Assembly: GCF_050279675.1 (NCBI RefSeq)
Contig: NZ_JBNNUK010000021.1
Span: 1 to 57,526 of the forward strand
DNA: 57,526 bases
Reading direction: 5' to 3'
From: Viridibacillus sp050279675
GTDB taxonomy: Bacteria; Bacillota; Bacilli; Bacillales_A; Planococcaceae
Numbering within the stretch: position 1 is the first letter of the stretch; each line of letters starts with the position of its first letter. The position numbers were made by a program, and so were the translations under genes. This document shows positions 7,450 through 17,100 of the stretch, piece by piece. The notes beneath the pieces are model-generated. The model was not told the DNA's origin and did no database searches. It saw nothing but the letters and a program-made list of their open reading frames with translations.

Positions 7450-7491
7450 CATAGAAAAGAGCTGACTTTGAATAATTAGCCCTTTTCTATG
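7450..7491 (-). terminator. Terminator of the short-chain dehydrogenase
   Basis: A 10-bp perfect stem CATAGAAAAG/CTTTTCTATG extended inward by three pairs after a mismatch, lying 10 bases past the stop of the gene at 7501. The T-run falls within the right arm. Confidence 0.55.
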
Positions 7492-7500
7492 AAATAATAA

Positions 7501-8247
7501 TTAAAGTGCAGTCCATCCACCATCGATAACAAGTTCAGAACCAGTAACAAAACGTGCCTCATCACTTGCTAAGAATAATACACCGTAGGCAACATCTTCT
7601 GGGTTACCCATATAAGGAAGTTGAGTGTGTGCTTCATAATAAGGCATAGCAGGTTCCATATGTGGCTCTGTCATTGGTGTAACGATAATTCCCGGGTGTA
7701 CTGAGTTTACGCGAATTCTATCTTTACCGTATTCAATTGCAGCAGCTTTTGATAAAACACGCAATGCTCCTTTAGAAGCTGTATAAGGGCTTGTACCAGC
7801 CATACCCACAAGTCCACCAATAGAAGAAATATTAACAACTGAACCACTGCCGTTTTTCTGCATTTCAGGAACAGCATATTTCATACCTAGTACACAGCTA
7901 TTTAAGTTAATATCCATTACTCTATTCCATTCAAACATCTCGATATTAGCAATTACACTCGTGCAAGACACACCTGCATTATTAACAAGAATATCTACTT
8001 TACCGAATTTCTCAACAGTTAAAGCTACAACTTCTTTCCATTGTACTTCTGAAGTTACATCATGCTTAAATGCAATTGCCTGACCACCCGCTGCATTAAT
8101 TGCTTCAACTACTTCATTTAAAAGTTCTTCTTGAATATCTGTAGCAACTACAGATGCTCCTTCTTTAGCGAATAACTCGCATTCTTTAGCACCCATACCC
8201 GATGCTGCACCCGTAATAATTGCTACTTTACCGCTCAAACGCCCCAT
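7501..8247 (-). CDS. Short-chain dehydrogenase/reductase (SDR)
   Basis: A 248-residue classical SDR. It has the TGAASGMG cofactor loop near the N-terminus, NNAG, the catalytic Ser in NISSIGG, YTASK (Tyr and Lys of the active site), and the typical ending GSELVIDGGWTAL. Such enzymes use NAD(P)(H) to oxidise or reduce alcohols and ketones; FabG-like, cyclic alcohol and glucose dehydrogenases share these motifs, so the substrate cannot be named. The ATG at 8247 has a perfect AGGAGG site; the eleven codons further upstream do not belong. It is next to a TetR gene and may feed the catabolic operon at 12-21 kb, which is speculative. Confidence 0.9.
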   Translation of the reverse strand: MGRLSGKVAIITGAASGMGAKECELFAKEGASVVATDIQEELLNEVVEAINAAGGQAIAFKHDVTSEVQWKEVVALTVEKFGKVDILVNNAGVSCTSVIANIEMFEWNRVMDINLNSCVLGMKYAVPEMQKNGSGSVVNISSIGGLVGMAGTSPYTASKGALRVLSKAAAIEYGKDRIRVNSVHPGIIVTPMTEPHMEPAMPYYEAHTQLPYMGNPEDVAYGVLFLASDEARFVTGSELVIDGGWTAL

Positions 8248-8278
8248 ATAAAAACCTCCTATTAATATGTAATTGAAC

Positions 8279-8306
8279 AAACTATTTTACACTATGAAAA
8301 ATAGTT
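8279..8306. promoter_or_regulatory. 10-bp palindrome in the SDR promoter region
   Basis: AAACTATTTT - 8 bases - AAAATAGTTT lies 30-60 bases upstream of the dehydrogenase start. The arms are perfect and there is no T-run, so an operator, for example for the adjacent TetR protein, is more likely than a terminator. Confidence 0.45.
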
Positions 8307-9202
8307 TTCGTTATCTTTATAACACGAATATTCTGAAATAGCAAATAAGGGTATTTTTAAATACCATAATAACTAGCATTAAAAATAAAGGACTTATATA
8401 AATGGTTAAATTATACAAAAAAACTCAGATAATTTGTTGTTGATGGAAAGAGTTCCACCCTTTTCAATGAACCTGTCGCACTATTAGTAGAAACTCTTCG
8501 ATGCACTTTATTAATAAGTGATCAAAATCACCGTTTTTCATTTTCCATTTTGGAGAAAAAACTAATTACATATAAGTAAAAATTTTCAATTTATATCTTG
8601 CTAATTTTTAGCTTTTTATCCATCTTTCAAAAATGAAAATATCCATTTATACATCATTGCAAACTAGTGTTTTCCTACGGAAATTTAAATAGGTCTAAAC
8701 TCACATTTTAAAAATATATTTCATCTATTATTCTATCTATGAAATCTGCTGTTAAAAAAGACAGAAACATCTATACACCAACGTTTATATTAGATTTCAA
8801 AAATTTCAACACCGCGAAAAAGTTACTGAAATCAATAGTTCTAAGTACGGCTATCATTTGAAATGAAGTTTAGTAAACGCTATAGTAATAAAGTAAACAC
8901 TCTATTTTGCCCATAAAAAAATCCCTTATTTGATGTTGTTTTTCCCCTTTTTTCTTTACCCTCATCATTAACACATATCAAAAATTGGTAAAAATATGAG
9001 TAAAGCAAGCATAAATATAATGACTAATTTCCATTTACTTTATTAAACAATTGGAAATTCAAGTAAGAAGGATTGTTTTCGTCAACTTCGCACATGATAA
9101 ATCAATAACTTCTTATTTATTTTCCGAGATAATTAAATTTAATAATCGTTATTTCATGACTGCTTCTGTTTTCAAAAAGAATATTAAGAACGAGGTGTTT
9201 AA
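8307..9202. other. Long AT-rich intergenic region upstream of the betaine transporter
   Basis: Nearly 900 bases without a supported gene. A 40-codon frame at about 8739-8861 has no ribosome site. A palindrome GTTTAGTAAAC lies at 8868-8878, with a second GTAAAC-containing motif 15 bases on; these could be regulator sites for the transporter. The last 150 bases should hold the transporter promoter, but no near-consensus hexamer pair stands out. Confidence 0.5.
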
Positions 9203-10408
9203 ATGGATCCTTTTGTAGAAGTAAGAAACGTATCAAAGATTTTTGGTAAGTCTCCCAAAGCAGCACTGGAGCTTTTAGAATTAGGTCGTTCTAAAAAAGA
9301 AATTTTGAAAGAGACTGGACAAACATTAGGTGTAAATAAAGTGAACTTTAGTATTTACCCTGGAGAGATCTTCGTAATCATGGGCTTGTCTGGTAGTGGT
9401 AAATCTACGTTAATCCGAATGTTTAATCGTTTGATTGCCCCAACCATTGGTGAGATCTTAATTGATAATGAAGATATTGTAAAAATGAGCGCTTCCCGTC
9501 TGAGAGAAGTAAGACAACAGAAAATTAGTATGGTATTTCAAAACTTTGCTCTTTTCCCCCACAAAACAATTTTAGAAAACACTGAATTTGGACTTGAGAT
9601 TCAAAAGAAACCTATAAAAGATCGACGTGAGAAGGCTATGCAAGCTTTAGAAATCGTTGGACTTAAAGGGTATGAACATCAATTACCATCACAACTAAGC
9701 GGTGGTATGCAACAAAGGGTAGGTCTTGCTCGCGCACTTGCTAGTGACACCGATATCTTGCTGATGGATGAGGCATTTAGTGCACTAGACCCATTAATCC
9801 GTAAAGACATGCAAGATGAACTACTCGAGATTCAGGAGAATTTCAAAAAAACGATTATCTTTATTACACATGATTTAGACGAAGCACTAAGAATTGGCGA
9901 TCGAATCGCTTTAATGAAAGATGGTAGTATCATCCAACTTGGTACACCGGAACAAATCATGATGAACCCAGCAAATGAATTTGTTGAAAAATTCGTAGAA
10001 GATGTCGATTTATCTAAAGTCTTAACAGCTTCACATATTATGAAACGTCCTGAGAAAATCGGTGCCGATAGAGGTCCGCGTGTTGCACTAGAGATCATGC
10101 GTAAAGAAGGTTATTCAAGTATATTCGTGGTGGATCGTAAGAAAAAACTACTCGGTGCCATCTCTGCGGAACAAGCTCGTCACGCGATTGATCAAAACTT
10201 ATCAATATTAGAAGTCATGACAACTGAAGTACCAACAGTACCTGAGGATGCACTACTTGTTGACTTAATGGATGTTATGGCAACATCCGCTCTTCCAATA
10301 TCAGTCGTAGATGATAAACACAGAATCAAAGGAATTGTTATTCGCGGAGCTGTCATAGGTGCATTAGCTGGTAACAAAGATTCCTTGAACGCATTGGAGA
10401 GTGAGTAA
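9203..10408 (+). CDS. opuAA: Glycine betaine/proline betaine ABC transporter, ATPase subunit
   Basis: A 401-residue ATPase close to B. subtilis OpuAA. It has an N-terminal extension with SKIFGKSPKAALELLELGRSKKEILKETG, Walker A GLSGSGKST, signature LSGGMQQRVGLARAL, Walker B DILLMDEAFSALDPL, and a C-terminal tandem CBS region (from about residue 280: SHIMKRPE..., EVMTTEVPTV...). In OpuA-type systems the CBS pair senses internal ionic strength and gates uptake of compatible solutes. GAGGTG precedes the ATG. The permease gene follows after only 3 bases. Osmotic induction is expected from the family but no site was identified. Confidence 0.94.
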   Translation: MDPFVEVRNVSKIFGKSPKAALELLELGRSKKEILKETGQTLGVNKVNFSIYPGEIFVIMGLSGSGKSTLIRMFNRLIAPTIGEILIDNEDIVKMSASRLREVRQQKISMVFQNFALFPHKTILENTEFGLEIQKKPIKDRREKAMQALEIVGLKGYEHQLPSQLSGGMQQRVGLARALASDTDILLMDEAFSALDPLIRKDMQDELLEIQENFKKTIIFITHDLDEALRIGDRIALMKDGSIIQLGTPEQIMMNPANEFVEKFVEDVDLSKVLTASHIMKRPEKIGADRGPRVALEIMRKEGYSSIFVVDRKKKLLGAISAEQARHAIDQNLSILEVMTTEVPTVPEDALLVDLMDVMATSALPISVVDDKHRIKGIVIRGAVIGALAGNKDSLNALESE

Positions 10409-10411
10409 ACG

Positions 10412-12139
10412 ATGAATATGACAAAAATTCCATTAGGTGAATGGGTAGATTCTTTAGTAGATTGGATCACAGTCACGTTTGCTGCACTGTTTTCATTTTT
10501 TACAAATTTTATCGATGGACTGTTAAATATAATTGTTGATGTATTAAGTGTCGGCCCCCCAATCGTTTTAATTATTGTGTTAGCTTTACTAGTCGGCTAC
10601 ACCAGTAAATGGCCATTAGGTATATTTACAGTAGTGAGTTTGCTATTAGTTGATAACTTAGGTTATTGGGATTCAACGATTCAAACTTTAGCGATTGTGT
10701 TAGTATCAGGATTCTTTATCATTTTACTTGGTATTCCTATTGGTATATGGTGTGCACAAAATAAAACAGTACAAAATATCGTTACACCTATTTTAGACTT
10801 TATGCAGACAATGCCTGCATTTGTTTATCTGATTCCTTCAATACTATTTTTCGGAATCGGTGTAGTACCAGGTATTGTTGCATCGTTTATTTTCGCGATT
10901 GCGCCCGCTATACGTATGACGAATCTCGGTATTCAAGAAGTGCCAAAAGATTTGATTGAAGCATCAGATGCATTCGGCTCAACACCTAGTCAAAAATTAT
11001 TTAAAGTTCAATTACCTTTAGCAACACCAACTATATTAGCAGGTATTAACCAAAGTATTATGCTTGCCCTTTCTATGGTTGTTACTGCTTCATTAGTTGG
11101 TGCGCCTGGACTTGGTGCAGACGTTTACCGTGCAGTGAGTCAGATTAATGTTGGACAAGGTTTTGAAGCAGGTCTTTCTATTGTATTCATTGCCATCATT
11201 TTAGACCGCATTACTCAAAACATCCGTAAACCAGCGTATGAAAAACTTGTAAGTCGTAAAATTGTCCTTATTATCACAGGTATCCTCATTGTAGTCGCTG
11301 CATTATTTAACACATTTACAAAAGAGGACACTATTAAAGGTACTGGTTCTGCAATTGGTGAAGCGACGAATTATAAAATTATCGGTATTGAGCCTGGCGC
11401 TGGTCTTATGACACAAGCTAAAACGGCTATGAAAGATTATAAATTAGATAATTGGACGCTTGTTGAAGGTTCTTCTGCCGCAATGGTTGCTGAATTGAAA
11501 AAAGCATATTCAAAGAAAGAACCAATTATTATTACAGGTTGGTCTCCACACTGGATGTTTGCTTCCTTCGATTTGAAATATCTTGATGATCCTAACGGGA
11601 CATTTGGTGGCGCAGAAGAAATTAATACACTCGTACGAAAAGGTTTAAAAGAAGATGCTCCAGGTGCATATACAATACTTGATCAATTCTCTTGGGACAC
11701 AAGTGATATGGAGAAAGTTATGGTAGATGTATCAGGTGGTATGGATCCAAAAGAAGCAGCTAACAAATGGATTAAAGCAAATACTGATAAAGTAGCTGAA
11801 TGGACGAAAGGAGCACAAGCGGGTAATGGTGAAGAAATTAAACTCGTTTATGTTGCTTGGGACACTGAAATTGCTAGTACAAACGTCATTGCGAAAGTAC
11901 TTGAGCAAAACGGCTATAAAGTAAAAATGAGTCAAGTTGAGGTTGGACCGATGTTTGCAGGTGTTGCAAACGGCAGTGTCGATGCAATGGTCGCAGCATG
12001 GTTACCAAGTACTCACAAGGATTATTATGAATCATACAAAAAAGATTTAGTTAATTTAGGACCAAACTTAAAAGGAACAAAAAATGGTATTGTAGTTCCT
12101 AAATATGTAGATATTGATTCGATTGAAGATTTAAAATAG
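10412..12139 (+). CDS. opuABC: Betaine ABC transporter, fused permease and substrate-binding protein
   Basis: A 575-residue fusion. Residues 1-300 are the ProW-like permease, with multiple spans and the EAA-type loop SDAFGSTPSQKLFKVQLPLATPTILAGINQS. From about 320 the chain is an extracellular OpuAC/ProX-like binding domain tethered to the membrane. The two lobes appear in swapped order. The segment resembling the usual second half (GIEPGAGLMTQAKTAMKDY...GWSPHWMFA) comes first, and the usual first half (LVYVAWDTEIASTNVIAKVLEQNGYKV...AAWLPSTHKDYYE) comes last. Fused, lobe-swapped binding domains are known from the Lactococcus OpuABC type. Aromatic Trp residues in WSPHW and AAWLP would build the betaine cage. 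With the ATPase gene this makes a complete importer. Confidence 0.94.
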   Translation: MNMTKIPLGEWVDSLVDWITVTFAALFSFFTNFIDGLLNIIVDVLSVGPPIVLIIVLALLVGYTSKWPLGIFTVVSLLLVDNLGYWDSTIQTLAIVLVSGFFIILLGIPIGIWCAQNKTVQNIVTPILDFMQTMPAFVYLIPSILFFGIGVVPGIVASFIFAIAPAIRMTNLGIQEVPKDLIEASDAFGSTPSQKLFKVQLPLATPTILAGINQSIMLALSMVVTASLVGAPGLGADVYRAVSQINVGQGFEAGLSIVFIAIILDRITQNIRKPAYEKLVSRKIVLIITGILIVVAALFNTFTKEDTIKGTGSAIGEATNYKIIGIEPGAGLMTQAKTAMKDYKLDNWTLVEGSSAAMVAELKKAYSKKEPIIITGWSPHWMFASFDLKYLDDPNGTFGGAEEINTLVRKGLKEDAPGAYTILDQFSWDTSDMEKVMVDVSGGMDPKEAANKWIKANTDKVAEWTKGAQAGNGEEIKLVYVAWDTEIASTNVIAKVLEQNGYKVKMSQVEVGPMFAGVANGSVDAMVAAWLPSTHKDYYESYKKDLVNLGPNLKGTKNGIVVPKYVDIDSIEDLK

Positions 12140-12148
12140 AAGAAAACG

Positions 12149-12181
12149 AACCCAAAATAGTATCCACTATTTTGGGTTTTT
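12149..12181 (+). terminator. Terminator between opuA and the convergent catabolic operon
   Basis: A 13-bp perfect stem AACCCAAAATAGT/ACTATTTTGGGTT with a 4-base loop, followed by TTTTTC. It lies 10 bases after the opuABC stop and also stands just past the last gene of the opposing operon, so it may serve both directions. Confidence 0.85.
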
Positions 12182-12187
12182 CTATAT

Positions 12188-13549
12188 TTATGTTATAGCT
12201 TCAATCTTCCTATGCACTGTAGCTACTAGTTCTTTCACGGTATATTGTTCTAGATTAAGGATTGTTTTTACGATTTGCACTCTTTGTTCGAATGGTAAAT
12301 TGTTTGTCAGCGTCATAAATTTCTCAACTAACGCATCTGTAGACACTGGATTTTCTGGATCTCCTACTGGATAGCTCGTTTTTGCTTTATAAATCGAACC
12401 ATCATTAAAATGTATCGACAGATTTGTACCCCATTCTTCTGGATATGCAGCATCTACTTTTTCATCTACTTGAACTACAATTTTTTCTACTATTGCGCGA
12501 ATTGTTGGATCGTGCAATATTTGTTCTGTAAATGCATGATAACTTCCGCTACCAGTTATTAATGCAAGGGCCGCACAAAACTGAATACTAAATTTTGCAG
12601 CATAAATCGTATCAGGAGATGGATTATCCGTTATATCCAATGCTACTTTATAAGTTGAAATTACGATTTTCTTTATCGCTTTTAAATTCACATTATGTCC
12701 TTTATGATATTCGACTAGTAAATCCATTACATGATGTGTATGACGACATGAAGCATGTATTTTAAATGAGTTTTCAATAATTTTAAAGCTATCGCCTAAA
12801 CCATCCGTCATTTTGGACACATCATGCTGTTCACTCATGGCTTCAAAAAAGCCGCGACTTCCTTCTAAAATTTTCTTCGCGCCCGTAAATCCTTTTTGCG
12901 CAAGTAAACAACTTAAAACACCGTGCATAGCCGCTTTCCCTGGATGAAGTTGCTTGGACATTGCACCATCTTCAATAAATTCCCAAAGACCAGCTGCTTG
13001 TGTACCAGCACTACCTAACGCATCGACAATTTGATTTTCATTTAACTTCAGTAACTTCGCTACTGCCGCAGTAGCACCAAAAGTTCCACATGTAGCTGTA
13101 TTATGGAAGTAATAATAATGTGATGGTGACACTGTTTCCCCAACTCGATACGCCACTTCATACCCTGCGACAATCGCTGTGATAAGATCTTTCCCAGAAT
13201 GCCTTTTCCACTCAGCAACTGCGATTGCGGCTGGCATTACAACTGTTGCCGCGTGCACTATAGATGCTTTATGAATATCATCGAGTTCAATAATATGACT
13301 TGCCGCACCATTTAATAACGCTACATTCAACACTGAATTTTTTACATTAGTAACTGTTGTTGCTTGCGGTGTTCCACCCATTTCACGAATGAGTTCATTA
13401 ATCATTTGTATTGGAACCCCATCTCGTCCTTTTAGAGCAGATGCATAATAATCAAGGATACACCGCTTTGTAAATGTAACGACTTCCTTTGGTAATTGCT
13501 CGTATGTTAAACCTACAATGTAGTTTGCGATTTGATTGCTAAACCCCAC
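12188..13549 (-). CDS. MmgE/PrpD family protein
   Basis: A 453-residue protein typical of the MmgE/PrpD family: LTYEQLPKEVV near the N-terminus, HASCRHTHHVMD in the middle, and AAKFSIQFCAALAL later. Members include 2-methylcitrate dehydratase, cis-aconitate decarboxylase and iminodisuccinate epimerase; all act on small di- or tricarboxylates. No genes for the rest of the methylcitrate cycle are nearby, so plain PrpD activity is doubtful. The start is a GTG at 13549 behind AGGGGGCAG. It is the last gene of the eight-gene leftward operon, 11 bases after the alcohol dehydrogenase, and may isomerise, dehydrate or decarboxylate an intermediate. Confidence 0.88.
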   Translation of the reverse strand: MGFSNQIANYIVGLTYEQLPKEVVTFTKRCILDYYASALKGRDGVPIQMINELIREMGGTPQATTVTNVKNSVLNVALLNGAASHIIELDDIHKASIVHAATVVMPAAIAVAEWKRHSGKDLITAIVAGYEVAYRVGETVSPSHYYYFHNTATCGTFGATAAVAKLLKLNENQIVDALGSAGTQAAGLWEFIEDGAMSKQLHPGKAAMHGVLSCLLAQKGFTGAKKILEGSRGFFEAMSEQHDVSKMTDGLGDSFKIIENSFKIHASCRHTHHVMDLLVEYHKGHNVNLKAIKKIVISTYKVALDITDNPSPDTIYAAKFSIQFCAALALITGSGSYHAFTEQILHDPTIRAIVEKIVVQVDEKVDAAYPEEWGTNLSIHFNDGSIYKAKTSYPVGDPENPVSTDALVEKFMTLTNNLPFEQRVQIVKTILNLEQYTVKELVATVHRKIEAIT

Positions 13550-13560
13550 AAAACTGCCCC

Positions 13561-14688
13561 CTAATCCATTTTAATAATAATACGTGATGAATCCCCAGTT
13601 GCTAGTAAATCAAAACCTTCGTTAATTTCTTCGAGGGTAATAATGTTCGACATTAGCTCATCTACAGGCAAACGTCCTTGCTTCATAAGCTCAATATAAC
13701 GTGTAATATCACGCTTTGGTACACAACTACCAACATACGATCCTTTTAACGTCTTTTCTTCCGCTGTTAATGTCACGTAAGGAAAAGAAAATTGATGTTC
13801 TGGATGCGGTAAACCCGTTGTTGTCGCAATACCGCCACGCTTTGTTACAGCATATGCAACATCCAAAGCTGCTACTGCCCCAGCTGTTTCAAATGCATAA
13901 TCGACTCCGCCGTTCGTATACTTTTTGACTTGTTCAATGACATCTTCGTCCCTTGAATTAAAGACAGCCGTAGCTCCCAGTTCTTTTGCTTGTACGAGTT
14001 TTTTTTCATTAATATCAATCGCAATCACTTCGCTAGCACCTGCAGCAATTGCACCAAGCAATGCGCTTAAGCCAATGCCCCCAAGGCCGATAACAGCTAC
14101 CGTACTACCAAGCTTCACATTTGCCGTATTCACGACCGCTCCTACACCAGTAATAACCGCACAACCAAACAAAGCGAGTTTTTCAAATGGCAGATCTTCA
14201 TCAATTTTTACCAAAGAATTCTCTGATACTACTGCGTATTCAGAAAAAGCAGAGACACCCACATGGTGATTGACATCCTCTGTTTCAGTATGAATGCGAA
14301 TTCCTCCACTAATTAGTGTCCCTGCTCCATTTGAAACAGCACCTGGTTCACAAAGTGCCGGGCGACCTTCAGAACATGGAATACAGTGTCCGCAACTTGG
14401 TACAAAAACACAAACCACTTTGTCGCCAGGTGAGAATGCTGTCACACCTGCGCCTACTTCAACAACAATACCAGCCGCTTCATGTCCAAGCGCCATTGGA
14501 AGAGGTCGTGGGCGACTACCATCAATAACGGATAAGTCCGAGTGACAAAGACTTGCTGCTTTTATTTGAACAAGCACTTCTCCTACTTCTGGTGAATCTA
14601 GCTCTACTGTTTCAATATGAATTGGTCGACTTTTTGCATAGGGCTTTTGAACACCAGATGCACGTAAAATAGCTGATTTTACTTTCAT
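13561..14688 (-). CDS. Zinc-dependent alcohol dehydrogenase
   Basis: A 375-residue medium-chain dehydrogenase. Predicted catalytic zinc ligands are Cys48 (SLCHSD) and His69/Glu70 (GHEAAG). The structural zinc ligands Cys99, Cys102, Cys105 and Cys113 are all present in CGHCIPCSEGRPALC. The Rossmann motif is GLGGIG near residue 200. Length and pattern fit the class III/aryl-alcohol type, which oxidises primary alcohols to aldehydes with NAD. It lies 14 bases downstream of the aldehyde dehydrogenase, so the pair could carry an alcohol to an acid. The exact substrate is unknown. Confidence 0.92.
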   Translation of the reverse strand: MKVKSAILRASGVQKPYAKSRPIHIETVELDSPEVGEVLVQIKAASLCHSDLSVIDGSRPRPLPMALGHEAAGIVVEVGAGVTAFSPGDKVVCVFVPSCGHCIPCSEGRPALCEPGAVSNGAGTLISGGIRIHTETEDVNHHVGVSAFSEYAVVSENSLVKIDEDLPFEKLALFGCAVITGVGAVVNTANVKLGSTVAVIGLGGIGLSALLGAIAAGASEVIAIDINEKKLVQAKELGATAVFNSRDEDVIEQVKKYTNGGVDYAFETAGAVAALDVAYAVTKRGGIATTTGLPHPEHQFSFPYVTLTAEEKTLKGSYVGSCVPKRDITRYIELMKQGRLPVDELMSNIITLEEINEGFDLLATGDSSRIIIKMD

Positions 14689-14702
14689 TGGTAACGTCCC
14701 CT

Positions 14703-16139
14703 TTACGTTAAGATATTGATACCGATAAACTTCAACTCTGTCATACCTTCAATTGAATATTGAATACCTTCCTTGCCAACTCCACTCTTCTTCACACCGC
14801 CATATGGAATATGATCATAGCGCTTAACAGAAACTTCATTTATCCATACGCCACCGGTTTCTAATTGTTCTGCCACACGAAGTGCACGATTAATATTATT
14901 CGTAAAGATACCTGCCTGTAAGCCGAATTCTGTATCATTCGCCCATTTGATGACATCTTTTTCTCTAGTAAAAGGGATGATAGAAATTATAGGTGCAAAT
15001 ACTTCGGCACAAACCACTTTCATATCAAATCGAACATGATCTAGAATGGTTGCTTGCATCATTGTCCCGTGACGCTTCCCACCAGTCAGCACAACTGCTC
15101 CTTGAGCAACTGCTTCATCTACCCATTCTTCTGCACGTTTTGCTGCCTCTTCTGTAATCATCGGTCCAAGTTCTGTTGATTCATCAAGTGGATCTCCCAT
15201 TTTCAAATTAGACACTTTTTCAACAATCTTTTTTATAAATTCCTTATACACTGTCTGATGAACAAAAATACGTTGTGCTGATACACATGCCTGCCCTGCA
15301 AATGTGAACCCGCCCATTGTAATCGCATTGACTGCATGATCGATATCTGCATCTTCAAATACGATATTAGGTGCATTGGAGCCAAGCTCTAACGTAATTT
15401 TTTTCCCTTTCGCCATCTCTTGTATTTTCCATCCAACTGTACTACTTCCTGTGAATGTCACCTTTTTAACAAAAGGGTGTGTTACTAATGTTTCTACTAA
15501 TTGTTCTCCAGGACCATTTAACAAATTAAATGCTCCCTTTGGTAAACCAGCTTGTTCAAATAATTTATATAACTTTATCGCTGATAATGGCGTCTTCTCT
15601 GCTGGTTTTAACACGATAGTATTACCTGCTGCGATAGCAGGAGCAACTTTATGAAGGGACATATTTAACGGGAAATTGAATGGTGTAATTGCTGCAACAA
15701 CTCCAATTGGTACTCGTTTAGCTATACCTATTTGCCCTTCACCACCAAGTGCATTATCTAAGACAATTTGTTCCCCATTTAAATTTTTTGCCCCTTCAGA
15801 TGCAAAGCGTAATACTTGAATAGCCCGAGCTACTTCACCTCTTGCTTCTACAATCGGCTTGCCTGCTTCTAGAGCTAACGTCTTCGCAAAATCTGATGCT
15901 TGGATTTCTAGTAGATCTGCCGCTCGACGTAAAATTGTACTGCGTTCATGTGCTGGCATTGACTTCATTTTTTGTTGGTATATTTCATGTGCTACTTCAA
16001 CTGCAAGTTTCACATCGCTAGTTGTAGCACAACTGACTATTCCGATTAGCTCACTGTTATAGGGATTACGCACTTCAATTTCTTCACGTAAATCACCTTT
16101 AATTTCAACACCTCTAATATAAGAACAAGATTCAATCAT
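14703..16139 (-). CDS. NAD(P)-dependent aldehyde dehydrogenase
   Basis: A 478-residue member of the aldehyde dehydrogenase superfamily. The catalytic Cys285 lies in FAGQACVSAQR, the general base Glu251 in LELGSNAP, and the cofactor motif GSSTVGW near residue 231. The PFNFP motif is also present. The overall pattern is nearest to lactaldehyde, succinate-semialdehyde or phosphonoacetaldehyde dehydrogenases, so a hydroxy-, oxo- or semialdehyde acid is a likely substrate. A strong AGAGGAGG site precedes the ATG. A 69-base gap separates it from the lactonase gene upstream. Confidence 0.92.
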   Translation of the reverse strand: MIESCSYIRGVEIKGDLREEIEVRNPYNSELIGIVSCATTSDVKLAVEVAHEIYQQKMKSMPAHERSTILRRAADLLEIQASDFAKTLALEAGKPIVEARGEVARAIQVLRFASEGAKNLNGEQIVLDNALGGEGQIGIAKRVPIGVVAAITPFNFPLNMSLHKVAPAIAAGNTIVLKPAEKTPLSAIKLYKLFEQAGLPKGAFNLLNGPGEQLVETLVTHPFVKKVTFTGSSTVGWKIQEMAKGKKITLELGSNAPNIVFEDADIDHAVNAITMGGFTFAGQACVSAQRIFVHQTVYKEFIKKIVEKVSNLKMGDPLDESTELGPMITEEAAKRAEEWVDEAVAQGAVVLTGGKRHGTMMQATILDHVRFDMKVVCAEVFAPIISIIPFTREKDVIKWANDTEFGLQAGIFTNNINRALRVAEQLETGGVWINEVSVKRYDHIPYGGVKKSGVGKEGIQYSIEGMTELKFIGINILT

Positions 16140-16208
16140 TTTTTAATCCTCCTCTGTATTTTATAAAAATACCCTAAGACAATAGTGGCCTTAGGGATGT
16201 TATTTGAT

Positions 16209-17042
16209 TTACTCGTAATATCCTTCGGTTGATTTAATAAATGAATTAAACTGACTTGCATCATGACCAAACCAAATTGTTGAATTATTTTGTTCTGCAA
16301 GTTTTCGAATACGTTCTGCTGAGCTACTATAGCCAACAGAATCATAAATAATACCTGGTGGTTTAACGGGTGGCCCTAAGCTCTCTGCTGTATATAAAGC
16401 ATCAGAAGCAAGTAGAAGATTACCTGTACCTGGCAACTCAATATGCAAGCCAAGCATGCCGTAAGCATGACCTGGACCAAAGTTTAAGATTTTGATACCA
16501 TTCACAAGTTCCACTTCTTTTTCATGTGATTTGATTGTACGCCAGCGTAGCTGATTTTTTATCCAGGCTTCTACATCACCCCATATATAAGCACCCATAT
16601 CACGTGTCATCGCAAATGTTTTCATAACATTAGATAACTCAGAATCATGGACAATGATTTCGGCATTCGTAAATAGCTCTAAGCAACCAGCATGGTCTAA
16701 ATGCAGATGAGATGCGACAACATATTTTATATCTTCTGGACGCACCTTAAGTTGTTCCAAACGATTGATTAAGTAGCATTCCTCACTTTGGAAAACTGGG
16801 AACAGCTTTTGTACACCTTGTGGCCAGCGTCCTTCTTCTCCCATACCATCAGGATTACAACCTGTATCAAATAAAATTTTCCCTTCAGGATGATCAATCA
16901 ATACTGCATAAACTGGGAATTCTACAAACTCTGCTGGGGGGGAAGGATTATCAACACTTGCTGGGTTATGCATAGCAATCATATAGTTTTTATCCATCTT
17001 CATCGAACCGGTGTCTAATACATACACTTTCGATTTACACAT
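16209..17042 (-). CDS. Metallo-beta-lactamase-fold hydrolase, lactonase-like (AttM/AiiA type)
   Basis: A 277-residue metallo-hydrolase with SHLHLDHAG (His112, His114, Asp116, His117), a further metal His in FGPGHAYG, the bridging Asp in LLASDALY and the last His in WFGHDAS. This is the dinuclear zinc site of the N-acyl-homoserine lactonase group. AGGAGG-like GGAGGA overlaps the upstream ATG, so the second ATG at 17042 is the likely start. Inside a catabolic operon it may open a lactone, or act as a thioesterase-like hydrolase, instead of quenching quorum signals. AttM itself is a gamma-butyrolactone-pathway enzyme, a useful precedent. Confidence 0.85.
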   Translation of the reverse strand: MCKSKVYVLDTGSMKMDKNYMIAMHNPASVDNPSPPAEFVEFPVYAVLIDHPEGKILFDTGCNPDGMGEEGRWPQGVQKLFPVFQSEECYLINRLEQLKVRPEDIKYVVASHLHLDHAGCLELFTNAEIIVHDSELSNVMKTFAMTRDMGAYIWGDVEAWIKNQLRWRTIKSHEKEVELVNGIKILNFGPGHAYGMLGLHIELPGTGNLLLASDALYTAESLGPPVKPPGIIYDSVGYSSSAERIRKLAEQNNSTIWFGHDASQFNSFIKSTEGYYE

Positions 17043-17100
17043 AGTCATTCCTCCAATTGATCAATTATTTAGAGCTACTTTCAAAAACAGAAGTCTGGTG

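Noticed and set aside
8739..8861. 40-codon plus-strand frame in the long intergenic region
   Set aside because: No ribosome site or terminator; probably chance.
14294..14545. Plus-strand frames inside the alcohol dehydrogenase
   Set aside because: They are antisense to a clear zinc dehydrogenase with all catalytic residues.
16209..17042. Lactonase gene as a quorum-quenching system
   Set aside because: The gene is embedded in a metabolic operon with a 69-base gap to the aldehyde dehydrogenase, so a catabolic role is more likely.
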